A DNA stretch of 64,000 bases. Origin: Verrucomicrobiota bacterium (GTDB lineage: Bacteria > Verrucomicrobiota > Kiritimatiellia > RFP12 > UBA1067). The translations under genes were made by a program, and so were the position numbers. The notes below the pieces were generated by a model, which had not been told where the DNA came from, searched no databases, and was given only the letters and a program-made list of their open reading frames with translations. This document shows, piece after piece, positions 9,253 through 17,571 of this stretch. The stretch spans positions 1 to 64,000 of the forward strand of contig JAHFSX010000004.1 of assembly GCA_023269675.1 (NCBI GenBank), read 5' to 3'. Within the stretch, counting starts at the first letter, position 1. Every line of letters begins with the position of its first letter.

Positions 9253-10649
9253 TCGCTCCGAACATCCGTCGCCGCACCTTCCTCAAGTCCGGCGCCGCGG
9301 GCGGGCTCGGCCTGATCCTGGCCGCGCAGCGCGCCCCGGCCGCGGCGCAGAAGCGCCCGCCGAACCTGCTCTTCATGCATCTCGACCAGCACTACTGGGA
9401 GGCGGTCTCCGCCTTCGGCTGTCCGCACGTCCGCACGCCGAGCATCGACCGGCTCGCGGCGCAGGGCACCTCCTTCAGCCTCTCCTACTCCGCGAACCCG
9501 GTCTGCTGTCCCGCGCGCACCTGCTGGTACACGGGGCGCGCCTCTTCCGAGAACGGCGTGGTCATGAACGACCAGTGGCCGGTCGCCCCGGAGATGCCGG
9601 ACCTGGGACAGTGGTTCTCCGCGCGCGGCTACGACTCGGTCTACGCCGGCAAGTGGCACGTCACGGGGCGGACGGTCACCGACAGCTTCCGCATGCTCAC
9701 GCCCGGCTCGGGCGTCGGGGAGGTCACCGACGGCGTGGTCTCGCGCGCCGCTGAAGGCTTTATACGTTCGCGCCGGACGGGCAGCCAGCCGTTCTTCCTC
9801 AACGTCGGGTTCCTGCAGCCGCACGACTGCTGCTACTGGGTCATGGAGCACGGGGACGGCGCGGCGCACACGCGTCTGGGGGCGTTGCCGGCGGACCTCC
9901 CGCCGCTGCCGCTGAACCACGGCTACGACCCGAGCGAGCCTGCCGCGCTCGGCCGCAGGCGCAACAAGCGCGAAGGCTCCGGATGGTCTGACGACCAGTG
10001 GCGCTGGTATCTCTGGAACTACGACCGCATGGTCGAGATGGCCGACGCCGAAGTCGGCCGCGTGCTGGACGCTCTGGACGATTCCGGCCTGGCCGACGAA
10101 ACGCTCGTCGTGCTGACCTCCGACCACGGCGACGGCTTGGCGCGTCACGGTCTGACCTCGAAGATGTTCCTCTACGACGAGGCCGCGCGCGTGCCCTTCA
10201 TCGTGGCCTGCCCGGGCCGCGCACAGAGCGGCGTGCGCGACACGCGTCATCTCGTCTCGGGCCTCGACGTCGCACCCACGCTCTGCGATTTCGCGGGCCT
10301 CGAGGGCCTGCCGAAAGCGCGCGGCCTCAGCCTGCGGCCGCTGCTCGAGGGCCGCACCGACTCCCCGTGGCGCGAGTTCCTGGTCGCCGAGACCTTCCGC
10401 ACCGGACGCATGGTGCGCACGCCGGAGTACAAGTACATCGCCTATCAGGGCGACCCCGTGACGCAGCTGTTCGACATGCGCAGCGATCCCGGCGAGCTGA
10501 CGAATCTCGCGGCCGACGCGACGAAAACAGACGTGGTCCGCGACCTCGCGGGCCGGCTCGCTTCGTGGGAAAAGACGCTCGACCTGCTGCCGCTCAAAGA
10601 GCCGGGTCCGAAGAAAGCCGGCAAGCGCAAAAGAGCGGCGCTGGGCTAG
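9249..10649 (+). CDS. Tat-exported type I sulfatase (Cys type)
   Basis: A 466-residue sulfatase starting at the ATG that overlaps the previous stop. RRRTFLKSG at residues 7-15 followed by a hydrophobic core is a twin-arginine signal, so the enzyme is probably exported folded. NLLFMHLDQHYW (39-50) holds an N-terminal metal-binding Asp. The activation signature is C86-C87-P-A-R-T, so Cys86 is the residue converted to formylglycine. LTSDHGDG, about two thirds of the way along, supplies further metal ligands. The family hydrolyses sulfate esters on glycans or aryl compounds. No formylglycine-generating enzyme or anaerobic sulfatase maturase is in the window, so maturation must come from elsewhere. 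It sits beside glycosidases, which fits desulfation of a sulfated polysaccharide. Confidence 0.92.
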   Translation: MIAPNIRRRTFLKSGAAGGLGLILAAQRAPAAAQKRPPNLLFMHLDQHYWEAVSAFGCPHVRTPSIDRLAAQGTSFSLSYSANPVCCPARTCWYTGRASSENGVVMNDQWPVAPEMPDLGQWFSARGYDSVYAGKWHVTGRTVTDSFRMLTPGSGVGEVTDGVVSRAAEGFIRSRRTGSQPFFLNVGFLQPHDCCYWVMEHGDGAAHTRLGALPADLPPLPLNHGYDPSEPAALGRRRNKREGSGWSDDQWRWYLWNYDRMVEMADAEVGRVLDALDDSGLADETLVVLTSDHGDGLARHGLTSKMFLYDEAARVPFIVACPGRAQSGVRDTRHLVSGLDVAPTLCDFAGLEGLPKARGLSLRPLLEGRTDSPWREFLVAETFRTGRMVRTPEYKYIAYQGDPVTQLFDMRSDPGELTNLAADATKTDVVRDLAGRLASWEKTLDLLPLKEPGPKKAGKRKRAALG

Positions 10650-10654
10650 TGCAC

Positions 10655-10768
10655 GGTACAATATGAATTTTCGGACAGGATTACATGATTCACATGATTA
10701 CTAGCCAACAGAGACAATCATGATAATCATGTAATCATGTCAAAATATCCGACAGTTTAACTTGTACA
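10655..10768. repeat. Dispersed inverted repeat, family E copy 1
   Basis: An AT-rich imperfect palindrome between the convergent sulfatase and cupin-like genes. Left-arm words GGATTACATGATTCACATGA mirror the right-arm words AATCATGTAATCATGTC, with ATTTTCGGAC and ATATCCGAC as outer flanks. Each arm is itself a repeated ATGATT/AATCAT word. It lies at the 3' ends of both genes and could act as a bidirectional terminator. Confidence 0.7.
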
Positions 10769-10785
10769 GACTACTAGGTCCCGGC

Positions 10786-11316
10786 CTACGACCCCGGCTG
10801 GTCGAGATAGCCTTCGCGGACCAGCCAGAACTTGCCGGTCGCCGGATCGAGGTCGTAGACATTGAAGTTGGTGCGGATGTCGAACCCCTCGAAGTGCGCC
10901 GCCAGATTGATAGAGGCCGAACCCTCCTTGGGGCAACTGATGATCCGGTGAAACACGTGGCACGGCCAGGTGAGCATCACCGCGCCGGTGTAGGTCTGGC
11001 CGTTCTCCATGCGGACCTCGTCCGGCGTCACCGTGAATTTTTCGATCCGTCCGCGCTCCTGCGTGTAGAGCTCCACATACCGCGTGCCGTGCAGCACCAT
11101 CAGGTTGTCCTCCTGATGCGTATGCATATACCAAGGGTGTTCGACCGCGCCCACGCTTCCGGGCGACAGCGCGCCGGGGCCGTGGATCACGCGGTCGACG
11201 GCGGCGATCGGACTGATCTGGTTCGTGTTCAACACGTCGAACCACACGTTCGGCGTGCGCCGCAGCACTTTCAGCCCGATGATGCTGTACAGTCCCTTGA
11301 CTTCTTCGAGTACCAT
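10786..11316 (-). CDS. Small cupin-like protein
   Basis: A 176-residue protein. The ATG at 11316 is preceded by AAAAGGAGG at a good distance; the longer frame to 11484 runs through a repeat element and is rejected. Near residues 60-85 there is EHPWYMHTHQEDNLMVLHG, with the paired His, Gln and Glu pattern of the cupin metal site. It is followed by a beta-barrel with VMLTWPCHVFHRI. There is no signal peptide. Cupin proteins of this size are sugar isomerases, epimerases or regulators, and the specific role here cannot be read. It is transcribed alone, convergent with the sulfatase gene. Confidence 0.6.
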   Translation of the reverse strand: MVLEEVKGLYSIIGLKVLRRTPNVWFDVLNTNQISPIAAVDRVIHGPGALSPGSVGAVEHPWYMHTHQEDNLMVLHGTRYVELYTQERGRIEKFTVTPDEVRMENGQTYTGAVMLTWPCHVFHRIISCPKEGSASINLAAHFEGFDIRTNFNVYDLDPATGKFWLVREGYLDQPGS

Positions 11317-11645
11317 AAGCGCCTCCTTTTTGCCTTGGACACCCTGTTCTTCGAACGTGGGCTCCGCCCGCAACCCAACGCAACCGCAGATTGCCGAATA
11401 CTGAACCGCAGAATGTCGAAGGGAATCCCGACCATGCGCAGTTAGGACTCTTTCCTCCATGATTCGTAACTCATCCTTCATCAATCTGCGGTTCGTTCAG
11501 GTTCTGAAACAATTTATTGCCATCGTTGTTGTATGACCGCAAGGCCCTAACAGGATCAGCACGATTTTCAGGATGGCCCTCCGCAAACACATCCTTTTCT
11601 TCCTGTCCTCCTGCCAAAGAAGCTGACGTGTGGCTGGTGTGTGCC
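11317..11645. other. Intergenic spacer with family A repeat
   Basis: A 329-bp spacer upstream of the cupin-like gene and downstream of the SGNH-like gene. It contains a family A palindrome (11382-11496) and then a low-complexity stretch with CAGGATCAGCACGATTTTCAGGA and TTCCTGTCCTCCTG words, resembling a decayed palindrome. No coding sequence is visible. Confidence 0.5.
11382..11496. repeat. Dispersed palindrome, family A copy 1
   Basis: The left arm has ACCGCAGATTGCCGAATACT followed directly by a second GAACCGCAGAATGTCGAAG word. The right arm ends ATCAATCTGCGGTTCG. The same architecture occurs at 20188-20303 and 27686-27848. It lies between two minus-strand genes, in the leader of the cupin-like gene. 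Confidence 0.8.
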
Positions 11646-12914
11646 TCACCCGGCTTTTTTCAAGAACCAGCGGGCGGCGAGCGGGTCTTCCTTGAAAAAC
11701 TTCAGCAGTTGCTCGGCGACTTTGCGGCGTCCGCTCGCGCTGGGATGCGTGCCGTCGCCCCCGAGATCGCCCCGCTCCCAGACCAGTCCGTCACCCTTGC
11801 GCGGCGTGGTGCCGTCCGCCCAAAGGTACGGTCCCCAGAGCAGGAGCGGCGCCTGTGCCGCGCCCTCGTAGGCGAGGTCGGCGGCGCCTGTGGCCTGATC
11901 TTGAATCAGCCCGCGCACGGCGAACGCGCCCTCGTAGGCATACGGTTCGGGGTTGAGTCCCGTGGAGGCATAGCCGGCGTAGATGCGGCTGCCCAGATAG
12001 GCGACACGCAGATTGGGAAAGCGGGCCTTGGCAAGGCGCAGCACGGCCCGCGTGTCCTGCTTGAGCTTGCCGACATGCTCGGCCAAGTCGCCGCGCGGGC
12101 CTTTGTTGGCGAGCTTGATCCAGACCACCTGCACCTGCCGGGGACTGACCCCCGCCTGCGCCAGGCGCTGGTCCGCCCCTTCCCACGCGCGCGCCGCGGG
12201 GTCGCTCCACTCGGCCATGGCCTGCCCGCCCTGCGCACAGTCCACGACCGCGACCGCTGGCGACTTCTGCGGATCCGCGTCGGCAAGCAGCTTGAAGAGC
12301 GAGTACTCCATCGTCGCGTTGGACATGCTGATGGAAACCAGTCCAATCTTGCCCTGCGGCGAGGGTCGGCCTTCGGCGTCGAGCGGCGCAATCTGGGCGG
12401 ACTGGCGCGCCGCGCCGGCGGCATGCGCGGGCGTCGGCTCGTTCCTGCCGCCGCCGTACAGCCCGCCGTCCTCGCCCTTGTAGCGGTCCGCCGCGGTCAT
12501 CTCGCTGAGCGGCTTCAGGCCGACCGAGCTCTTGCCGGCGCCCGGCGCAACCTCTCTGCGCTGCGTCCCCAAACGGAGCACCTTCACAACCGGGCCGTGA
12601 TCACCGGGTTCGGCAAAGATCGAAACGGCAATTCCGCGCTGGAGCTCCTTGGCTTTCAGCCCGCCGGCGAGGGGCTTTCCGTCCACGCCCAAAATCTGGG
12701 CATCTTCCGAGACCAGTACCACGCGGTCCTGTCCGTTCGCGAACATCTTCACGACGCGGGTCGTGGGCTCGACGTTCTGAAGCGTGCCCGCTGCCTCGAG
12801 CGCGGCCACGGTGCCCACCCGGAACACCACGGCGGCCAGTGCGGCCAAGAGGACGCGTGAACGTGTGCGCAAGCAACCGTCACACTTAACCCTTCGAAAC
12901 TGCGGTCGTTTCAT
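11646..12914 (-). CDS. Secreted SGNH-hydrolase-like protein
   Basis: A 422-residue protein starting at ATG 12914, which has TTAAGGAGG upstream. The N-terminus is long and basic, then hydrophobic (about 20-40), consistent with a signal peptide or anchor. A small beta-rich region (45-120) precedes the main domain. GLVSISMSNATMEY resembles block I of SGNH/GDSL esterases, and GDGTHPSASGRRKVAEQL near the C-terminus gives the DxxH catalytic block. YLGSRIYAGYASTGLNPEPYAYE and LLWGPYLWADG are family-typical. The likely role is removal of acetyl or other ester groups from glycans, in line with the neighbouring glycosidases. Fold call good; activity inferred. Confidence 0.7.
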   Translation of the reverse strand: MKRPQFRRVKCDGCLRTRSRVLLAALAAVVFRVGTVAALEAAGTLQNVEPTTRVVKMFANGQDRVVLVSEDAQILGVDGKPLAGGLKAKELQRGIAVSIFAEPGDHGPVVKVLRLGTQRREVAPGAGKSSVGLKPLSEMTAADRYKGEDGGLYGGGRNEPTPAHAAGAARQSAQIAPLDAEGRPSPQGKIGLVSISMSNATMEYSLFKLLADADPQKSPAVAVVDCAQGGQAMAEWSDPAARAWEGADQRLAQAGVSPRQVQVVWIKLANKGPRGDLAEHVGKLKQDTRAVLRLAKARFPNLRVAYLGSRIYAGYASTGLNPEPYAYEGAFAVRGLIQDQATGAADLAYEGAAQAPLLLWGPYLWADGTTPRKGDGLVWERGDLGGDGTHPSASGRRKVAEQLLKFFKEDPLAARWFLKKAG

Positions 12915-13017
12915 AGTCCCTCCTTAAGCGGCACGTCACGGAACATCGGACAGGTTGATAATAATCCTCTCCTGCCGTGGGGTTCAAGAGGATTGTTCTT
13001 CCCAATCACGTGGCTGG

Positions 13018-13083
13018 GATGAAGGGCACGATGAGGATCAGGAGAGATCAGGGATCTTGCGTCATCGTCATCTTCATCCTAAC
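13018..13083. repeat. Decayed inverted repeat, family E style
   Basis: GATGAAGGGCACGATGAGGA on the left mirrors GTCATCGTCATCTTCATCCT on the right, with an ATCAGGAGAGATCAGGGATC centre. The arms consist of repeated GATGA/TCATC words, like the AT-rich family E elements. Confidence 0.5.
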
Positions 13084-13163
13084 CGTTCTTTCGCCGGCAA
13101 CGCCACGTTGCCCCCTCGTTTGTTTCTGCTACGCGGGCGACGTGTCGGATTTTCTACCGCACA

Positions 13164-13192
13164 TGTACACCTTGGTCCGGTTCGCGTATAAT
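13164..13192 (+). promoter_or_regulatory. Predicted sigma-70-type promoter
   Basis: TATAAT at 13187-13192 with TGTACA at 13164-13169 and a 17-nt spacer, 33 nt upstream of the GHL-type gene. The -10 is perfect, the -35 weak. Confidence 0.5.
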
Positions 13193-13225
13193 CCCGCCTT
13201 TACCTTTTAGCACGCGGAGGTCACG

Positions 13226-14884
13226 ATGCATCACATGAGTCGGCGCGGATTTTTGGGGGAGACGGCGGGCGCGGGACTGTTTCTGGGGTGCGGCCAAGCG
13301 TCGCTCCGGGCCGAGGAGACGCTGCGCAAGGCCCCCTTCAAAGTCCTGTTCAGCAACGACACGACGAACATCGAGAGCTGTCCGGGGCCCATCAAGAAGC
13401 GCGGCGAGCCCTTCACGGAGGGGCAGCTGCGGGCCTCGGTCGCCGAGACCGCCGGCGCGGGCATCGACGTCCACCTGCTCCAGCCGGGCCTCGGCTGGGT
13501 GCCGTGGTGGCCGAGCGCGGCCTTGCCGATGAAGCAGCACGTGGCCTGGCTGGAGCGCCAGGGCGGCAGGCCCAACGTCTTCGAGTCCTATGTGCTCAAC
13601 GGCGGGGACCTGGTGCGCGTCTTCATCGACGCGTGCCGCGCCTGCGGCGAGGCGCCCTTCATCTCCATCCGGCTGAACGACGCCCACCACATCTACCGCG
13701 GGGCCAAGGCCAAGCCGGAGGCGCGCGAGAAGGCGCTGGCGGAGTTCCAGTTCTTCGCGGACCATCCCGACTGCCGCATCGGACCCGAGGTCGACGGCGA
13801 CGCGCGCATGCAGTACATGCTCGACTGGGGCCGGCCCGAAGTGCGCGACTACAAGCTCAAGCTGCTTGAAGAGCTCTGCCGCAACTACGACTTCGAGGGG
13901 CTGGAGCTCGACTTCATGCGGCACTGGATCTTCTTCAACCTCAAGCGCACGACGGCCGAACAGCGCCGCGCCATCCAGACCGGCTTCGTGCGGCAGGTGC
14001 GCGAGCTGCTGGACCGGACGGGCCAGCCCGGCAAGCGCCGCTGGCTCTGCGTCCGCGTGCCTTCGTACGCCGAGACCTATGACGCGGCCGGGATCGACCT
14101 GCCGTCGCTCGCGCTCGCCGGCGTCGACATGGTGAACGCCAGCAGCAACTACTTCACCGACTGTCAGCTGGAGCTCGCCGCGATGCGCCGCAAACTCCCC
14201 GCAACCGTCGCGCTCTACGCCGAGGTCCAGTATGTCTCCGCCATGGCGCAGAAATTCACCGACCCGGACGGCAAAGGCGTCATCAACGCCAACCGCCGCA
14301 CCACGCCGGAGCAGTTCACCACGGTGGCGCATCAGGCCTACGCGCAGGGCGCGGACGGCATCAGCGCCTTCAACTTCCAGTACTACCGCGGCACCTACAA
14401 CCCGACCGACGTGTACGGCGCGCCGGCCGAACCGCCGTACGGCGTGTTCAGGCGGCTGGGCGACCGCGCGTGGCTGGCGCAGCAGCCGCAGCACTACTTC
14501 CTCGGACAGGGTCAGGGACAGCCCAAGAAGACGGGGCGCCCCTTCCAGGAGAACGTCACACCCGGCAGGCCCGTGGCCCAGACGCTCTTCCTGGTCCCGC
14601 CCGCGGGCGGATGGAGCCAGGGGGGGCGGCTGCGCATCCAGGCGCACGGGCCGCTGGGCGACAGCCGCTGGTCGGCAACGCTCAACGGCGTCGCGCTCGC
14701 GCCGACGGCGGACGTGTCGGAACCCTATCCGAACCCCTACCCGGTCGGCCTGGGCCAGCCCGGGGATTACCGGGCGTGGAGCGTGCCGGCCGCGGTCCTC
14801 AAAGCCGGGCCAAACCGGATCGAGCTCACACTGATCTCAGGGAAAGCCATGTCGGTGGGCTATCTCGACCTGGCGGTGAGGTGA
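13226..14884 (+). CDS. Exported GHL-type glycoside hydrolase-like protein
   Basis: A 552-residue protein; GCGGAGG precedes the ATG at 13226. The N-terminus has SRRGFLGET and a hydrophobic stretch ending LGCG, which fits a twin-arginine signal with a possible lipobox. The main domain (about 40-430) is a TIM-barrel-like glycosidase with SIRLNDAHHIY (147-157), GLELDFMRH (225-233) and RWLCVRVPSYAET. It shares these patterns with the N-terminal half of the GHL/GH16 fusion at 3760-5946, so the two are paralogues. Residues about 455-550 form a C-terminal beta-sandwich ending GYLDLAVR. Glycosidase function is inferred from fold and context; the substrate is not known. Confidence 0.65.
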   Translation: MHHMSRRGFLGETAGAGLFLGCGQASLRAEETLRKAPFKVLFSNDTTNIESCPGPIKKRGEPFTEGQLRASVAETAGAGIDVHLLQPGLGWVPWWPSAALPMKQHVAWLERQGGRPNVFESYVLNGGDLVRVFIDACRACGEAPFISIRLNDAHHIYRGAKAKPEAREKALAEFQFFADHPDCRIGPEVDGDARMQYMLDWGRPEVRDYKLKLLEELCRNYDFEGLELDFMRHWIFFNLKRTTAEQRRAIQTGFVRQVRELLDRTGQPGKRRWLCVRVPSYAETYDAAGIDLPSLALAGVDMVNASSNYFTDCQLELAAMRRKLPATVALYAEVQYVSAMAQKFTDPDGKGVINANRRTTPEQFTTVAHQAYAQGADGISAFNFQYYRGTYNPTDVYGAPAEPPYGVFRRLGDRAWLAQQPQHYFLGQGQGQPKKTGRPFQENVTPGRPVAQTLFLVPPAGGWSQGGRLRIQAHGPLGDSRWSATLNGVALAPTADVSEPYPNPYPVGLGQPGDYRAWSVPAAVLKAGPNRIELTLISGKAMSVGYLDLAVR

Positions 14885-14904
14885 GAGATCTCGTGTAAAA
14901 CAAA

Positions 14905-14945
14905 ACAGGCCCCGCGTCCGACGAGAAGGGGTGCCTGTCCGTTTT
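14905..14945 (+). terminator. Probable terminator after GHL-type gene
   Basis: An ACAGGCCCC stem pairs with GGGGTGCCTGT at 14928-14938, followed by CCGTTTT. It lies 20 nt past the stop. The right arm GGGGTGCCTGTCC resembles a common REP-like word, so it may also be a dispersed element. Confidence 0.5.
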
Positions 14946-14963
14946 GGATGCGCCCGGCTCCGG

Positions 14964-15027
14964 GCGCTTTCCATGGACGCGGCCTGCCGCGTCCGGCACA
15001 GGGTCAGGCCCCTGTCATGGAAAGCGC
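14964..15027. repeat. Nested palindrome between convergent genes
   Basis: A perfect 12-bp inverted repeat, GCGCTTTCCATG (14964-14975) and CATGGAAAGCGC (15016-15027), encloses a second hairpin, GGACGCGG CCTG CCGCGTCC (14975-14994). It sits in the 203-bp convergent spacer between the GHL-type gene and pta, flanked by a terminator on each side. Confidence 0.65.
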
Positions 15028-15045
15028 GGGCAGGCCCGCGCACTC

Positions 15046-15071
15046 AAAAAGGGCTGCTCGACTGCAGGCCC
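15046..15071 (-). terminator. Rho-independent terminator of ackA-pta
   Basis: Read on the minus strand, GGGCCTGC pairs with GCAGCCC around an AGTCGA loop, with one bulged C, and is followed by TTTTT. It lies 17 nt downstream of the pta stop codon. Confidence 0.65.
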
Positions 15072-15087
15072 GTACGGTCTACTCCGC

Positions 15088-16098
15088 TCAGCTCTGCAGG
15101 GCGGTGATGCACATGGTCCCGAAGATGTCGTCGGAGCTGCAGCCGCGCGAGAGGTCGTTGACCGGCTTGGCCAGCCCCTGGATCACCGGGCCCAGCGCCG
15201 TGGCGCCGGCCAGCCGCTCGACCAGCTTGTAGCAGATGTTGCCGGCCTGAAGGTCCGGGAAGATCAGCACGTTGGCGTCGCCCTGGATCGCCCCGCCCTT
15301 GTTCTTCGAGGCGCCGACCGAGGGCACGATGGCCGCGTCGGCCTGGATCTCGCCGTCCACGACCGCGTCCACGCCCTGCTCGGCGAAGCGCTGCCGGGTC
15401 AGCTCCGCGGCGATGCGCACCTTGTCCACCAGCTCGTGCGTGGCGCTGCCCTTGGAGGAGAAGCTGAGGAAGGCCAGCCGGGGCTGTTTGCCGATCAGCT
15501 TGCGGTAGGAGATGGCCGTGGCGTGGGCGATGTCCACCAGCTCCTCGGCGGTCGGGCACGGGTTCACCGCGCAGTCCGCGAAGAGCAAGGTCGTGTCGCC
15601 CGAGGCCGTGGGCGTCTTGAGGTCCATCAGGAAGGTCGAGGAGGCCAGCTTGATGCCCTTGGCCGTGCCCACGCAGTGGAAGGCGCTGCGCAGCATGTCG
15701 CCGGTGGAGGCGATCGAGCCCGCGACCATACCCTGCGCGAGGTCCAGCGCGACCATCATGTTGCCGAAGTAGAGCCGCTTGCCCTTGACCGTCGCGAGCG
15801 CCTCGGCCTCGGTCATGCCCTTGGCCTTGCGCTTCTCGTAGAAGGCGCCGGCCAGCTGCGGCAGAAGGTCGGAGGTGGTGTAGTCGATGGCCTTGACGCC
15901 GGCGGAGGCCAGCGTGACGCCCGCCGTAGCCTCGGCCGCGGCGATCTCCGCGGGCGTGCCCAGCACGATCGGCGTGCAGATGCCGGTCTTGGCGGCCTTG
16001 ACTGCCGCCGCGATGACGCGCGGGTCCATGCCTTCGGGAAGCACGATGGTTTTATGCGCCGCCTGGGCGCGGGGAATCATGGAATCGAGAATGCTCAT
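15088..16098 (-). CDS. pta: Phosphate acetyltransferase
   Basis: A 336-residue enzyme that interconverts acetyl-CoA plus phosphate and acetyl phosphate plus CoA. The length is that of the short, single-domain Pta (about 330 residues) without the regulatory DRTGG/BioD-like N-terminal part. Family landmarks are IVLPEGMDPRV at 18-28, GSIASTGDMLRSAFH, FADCAVNPCPTAEELVDIA, LSFSSKGSA and VLIFPDLQAGNICYK near the C-terminus. AAGGAG lies upstream of ATG 16098, and the start is 12 nt from the ackA stop, so the two are co-transcribed. With AckA it converts acetyl-CoA to acetate and yields ATP by substrate-level phosphorylation, typical of a fermentative lifestyle. Identification is firm. Confidence 0.96.
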   Translation of the reverse strand: MSILDSMIPRAQAAHKTIVLPEGMDPRVIAAAVKAAKTGICTPIVLGTPAEIAAAEATAGVTLASAGVKAIDYTTSDLLPQLAGAFYEKRKAKGMTEAEALATVKGKRLYFGNMMVALDLAQGMVAGSIASTGDMLRSAFHCVGTAKGIKLASSTFLMDLKTPTASGDTTLLFADCAVNPCPTAEELVDIAHATAISYRKLIGKQPRLAFLSFSSKGSATHELVDKVRIAAELTRQRFAEQGVDAVVDGEIQADAAIVPSVGASKNKGGAIQGDANVLIFPDLQAGNICYKLVERLAGATALGPVIQGLAKPVNDLSRGCSSDDIFGTMCITALQS

Positions 16099-16110
16099 GG
16101 GGACAGCTCC

Positions 16111-17340
16111 TTATTTCTTCAACGTGGCTGACAGCAGACGGAACGTTTCGCGGGCGATCATCAGCTCCTCGTTGGTCGGGATCACGATCGCGGGGGTCTT
16201 GGAGGTGTCGGTGCTGATGACGCCGGTGACTCCGAAGACCGCTTTGTTCTTGGCCTCGTCCAGCTTGCAGCCCAGGGCCTCCAGGCGCGAGACGATGGAC
16301 TTTCGGGCCGGCGCGCTGTTTTCGCCGATGCCGCCCGTGAAGATGATCGCGTCGGCGCCGCCGAGCAGCGTGTAGTAGCCGCCGATGTAGAGGGCGGCGC
16401 GGTGACCGAACATGTTGATCGCGTTGTCCGCCGACGACTTGCCCTGCTCGGCGGCGTTGACGGTGTCGCGCATGTCGCCGCTGCCGATGCCGTTGATGCC
16501 CATGAGGCCGCTCTCTTTGTTGAGGACGTTGTCGATCTCGTCGATGGTCATGCCCTTGCGGGCGAGGAAGAAGATGATGGCCGGATCGATGTCGCCGCAG
16601 CGGGTTCCCATGATCATTCCGGGAAGCGGGGTCAAGCCCATGGTGGTGTCCAGCACCTTGCCGCCCTTGATGGCGGCGATCGAGGAGCCGTTGCCGAGAT
16701 GGCAGGTGATCAGGTTCAGCTCCTCGACCGGCTTCTTGAGGTAATCGGCGGCGGCCTGGGTCACGAACTTGTGCGACGTGCCGTGGAACCCGTACTTGCG
16801 GATGCGGTACTCGTCGTAGTACTTCTGGGGGATCGCGTACATGAAGGCGTGCTTGGGCATGGTCTGGTGGAAGGCCGTGTCGAACACCACCACGTTCGGC
16901 ACGTTCGGAAAGACCGTCTCGCACGCCACGATGCCGTCGAGGTTGGCGGGGTTGTGCAGCGGCGCGAGGTCGGCGCATTTCTTGATGCTGCTCTTGACGT
17001 CCTCGGTGATGACCACGGAATCGGAGAACTCCTCGGCCCCGTGCACCACGCGGTGTCCGATGGCGTTGACGTCCTTCAGCGACTTCAGCACGCCGCGGTC
17101 GGGATCGGCCAACATTTTGCACGCCATGGCCAGCGCCTTGCCGTGATTCTCCGCGGCGATGCCCTGACAGCTCTTGGCCTCGCCGTCGCGCTGGTAAACC
17201 AGGTTCGCGTTCGGCGTGCCGATGCGCTCCACGAGGCCTTTCGCCAGCATCGTTTCGGTGGCCATACTGAAGAGCATGAATTTGAGTGAGGAACTGCCTG
17301 AATTGATTACCAGAATCTTGTCGTACTTCTTGAAGGGCAT
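16111..17340 (-). CDS. ackA: Acetate kinase
   Basis: A 409-residue ASKHA kinase that converts acetyl phosphate and ADP to acetate and ATP. ILVINSGSSSLKF (residues 9-21) is the first nucleotide-binding signature. FDTAFHQTMP, YGFHGTSHK and HLGNGSS are acetate kinase hallmarks, and FTGGIGENSAPAR is the C-terminal phosphate loop. The length matches the family. An AAAGG box precedes ATG 17340. It is the promoter-proximal gene of the ackA-pta operon and is divergent from glmM across a 231-bp spacer. Identification is firm. Confidence 0.97.
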   Translation of the reverse strand: MPFKKYDKILVINSGSSSLKFMLFSMATETMLAKGLVERIGTPNANLVYQRDGEAKSCQGIAAENHGKALAMACKMLADPDRGVLKSLKDVNAIGHRVVHGAEEFSDSVVITEDVKSSIKKCADLAPLHNPANLDGIVACETVFPNVPNVVVFDTAFHQTMPKHAFMYAIPQKYYDEYRIRKYGFHGTSHKFVTQAAADYLKKPVEELNLITCHLGNGSSIAAIKGGKVLDTTMGLTPLPGMIMGTRCGDIDPAIIFFLARKGMTIDEIDNVLNKESGLMGINGIGSGDMRDTVNAAEQGKSSADNAINMFGHRAALYIGGYYTLLGGADAIIFTGGIGENSAPARKSIVSRLEALGCKLDEAKNKAVFGVTGVISTDTSKTPAIVIPTNEELMIARETFRLLSATLKK

Positions 17341-17571
17341 GATGTGCCTTTGATTGACTGCTTTTTAAAGATTGCATGCGTGCGCAGCCGTGGCGCGCAA
17401 CAAAAAAACACGCATAGTTTGCTCCTATTCGGCCTTTGTTTCAAGGCCAAAACCAACCCTGTTTTTCGCTGAATACGCTTGCGGACGCAACCCTGTTACG
17501 GTACAAAGGAGGCTCAAACCCGCCACGTGTGGGGCGCGGGACGCCGGCAGCGACGGCAGAAAAGGTGTGCC

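Larger units (their letters stand above)
12915..13225. other. Divergent spacer between SGNH-like and GHL-type genes
   Basis: A 311-bp spacer. It holds a decayed palindrome of GATGA/TCATC words (13018-13083) similar in style to family E, and the predicted promoter of the downstream gene (13164-13192). The promoter of the SGNH-like gene should lie near 12940-12975, but no clear -10 was identified. Short frames here lack ribosome-binding sites and are not called. Confidence 0.45.

Noticed and set aside
12955-13210. Two short plus-strand frames in the divergent spacer
   Set aside because: No ribosome-binding site, they span a decayed palindrome and the predicted promoter, and composition is not protein-like.
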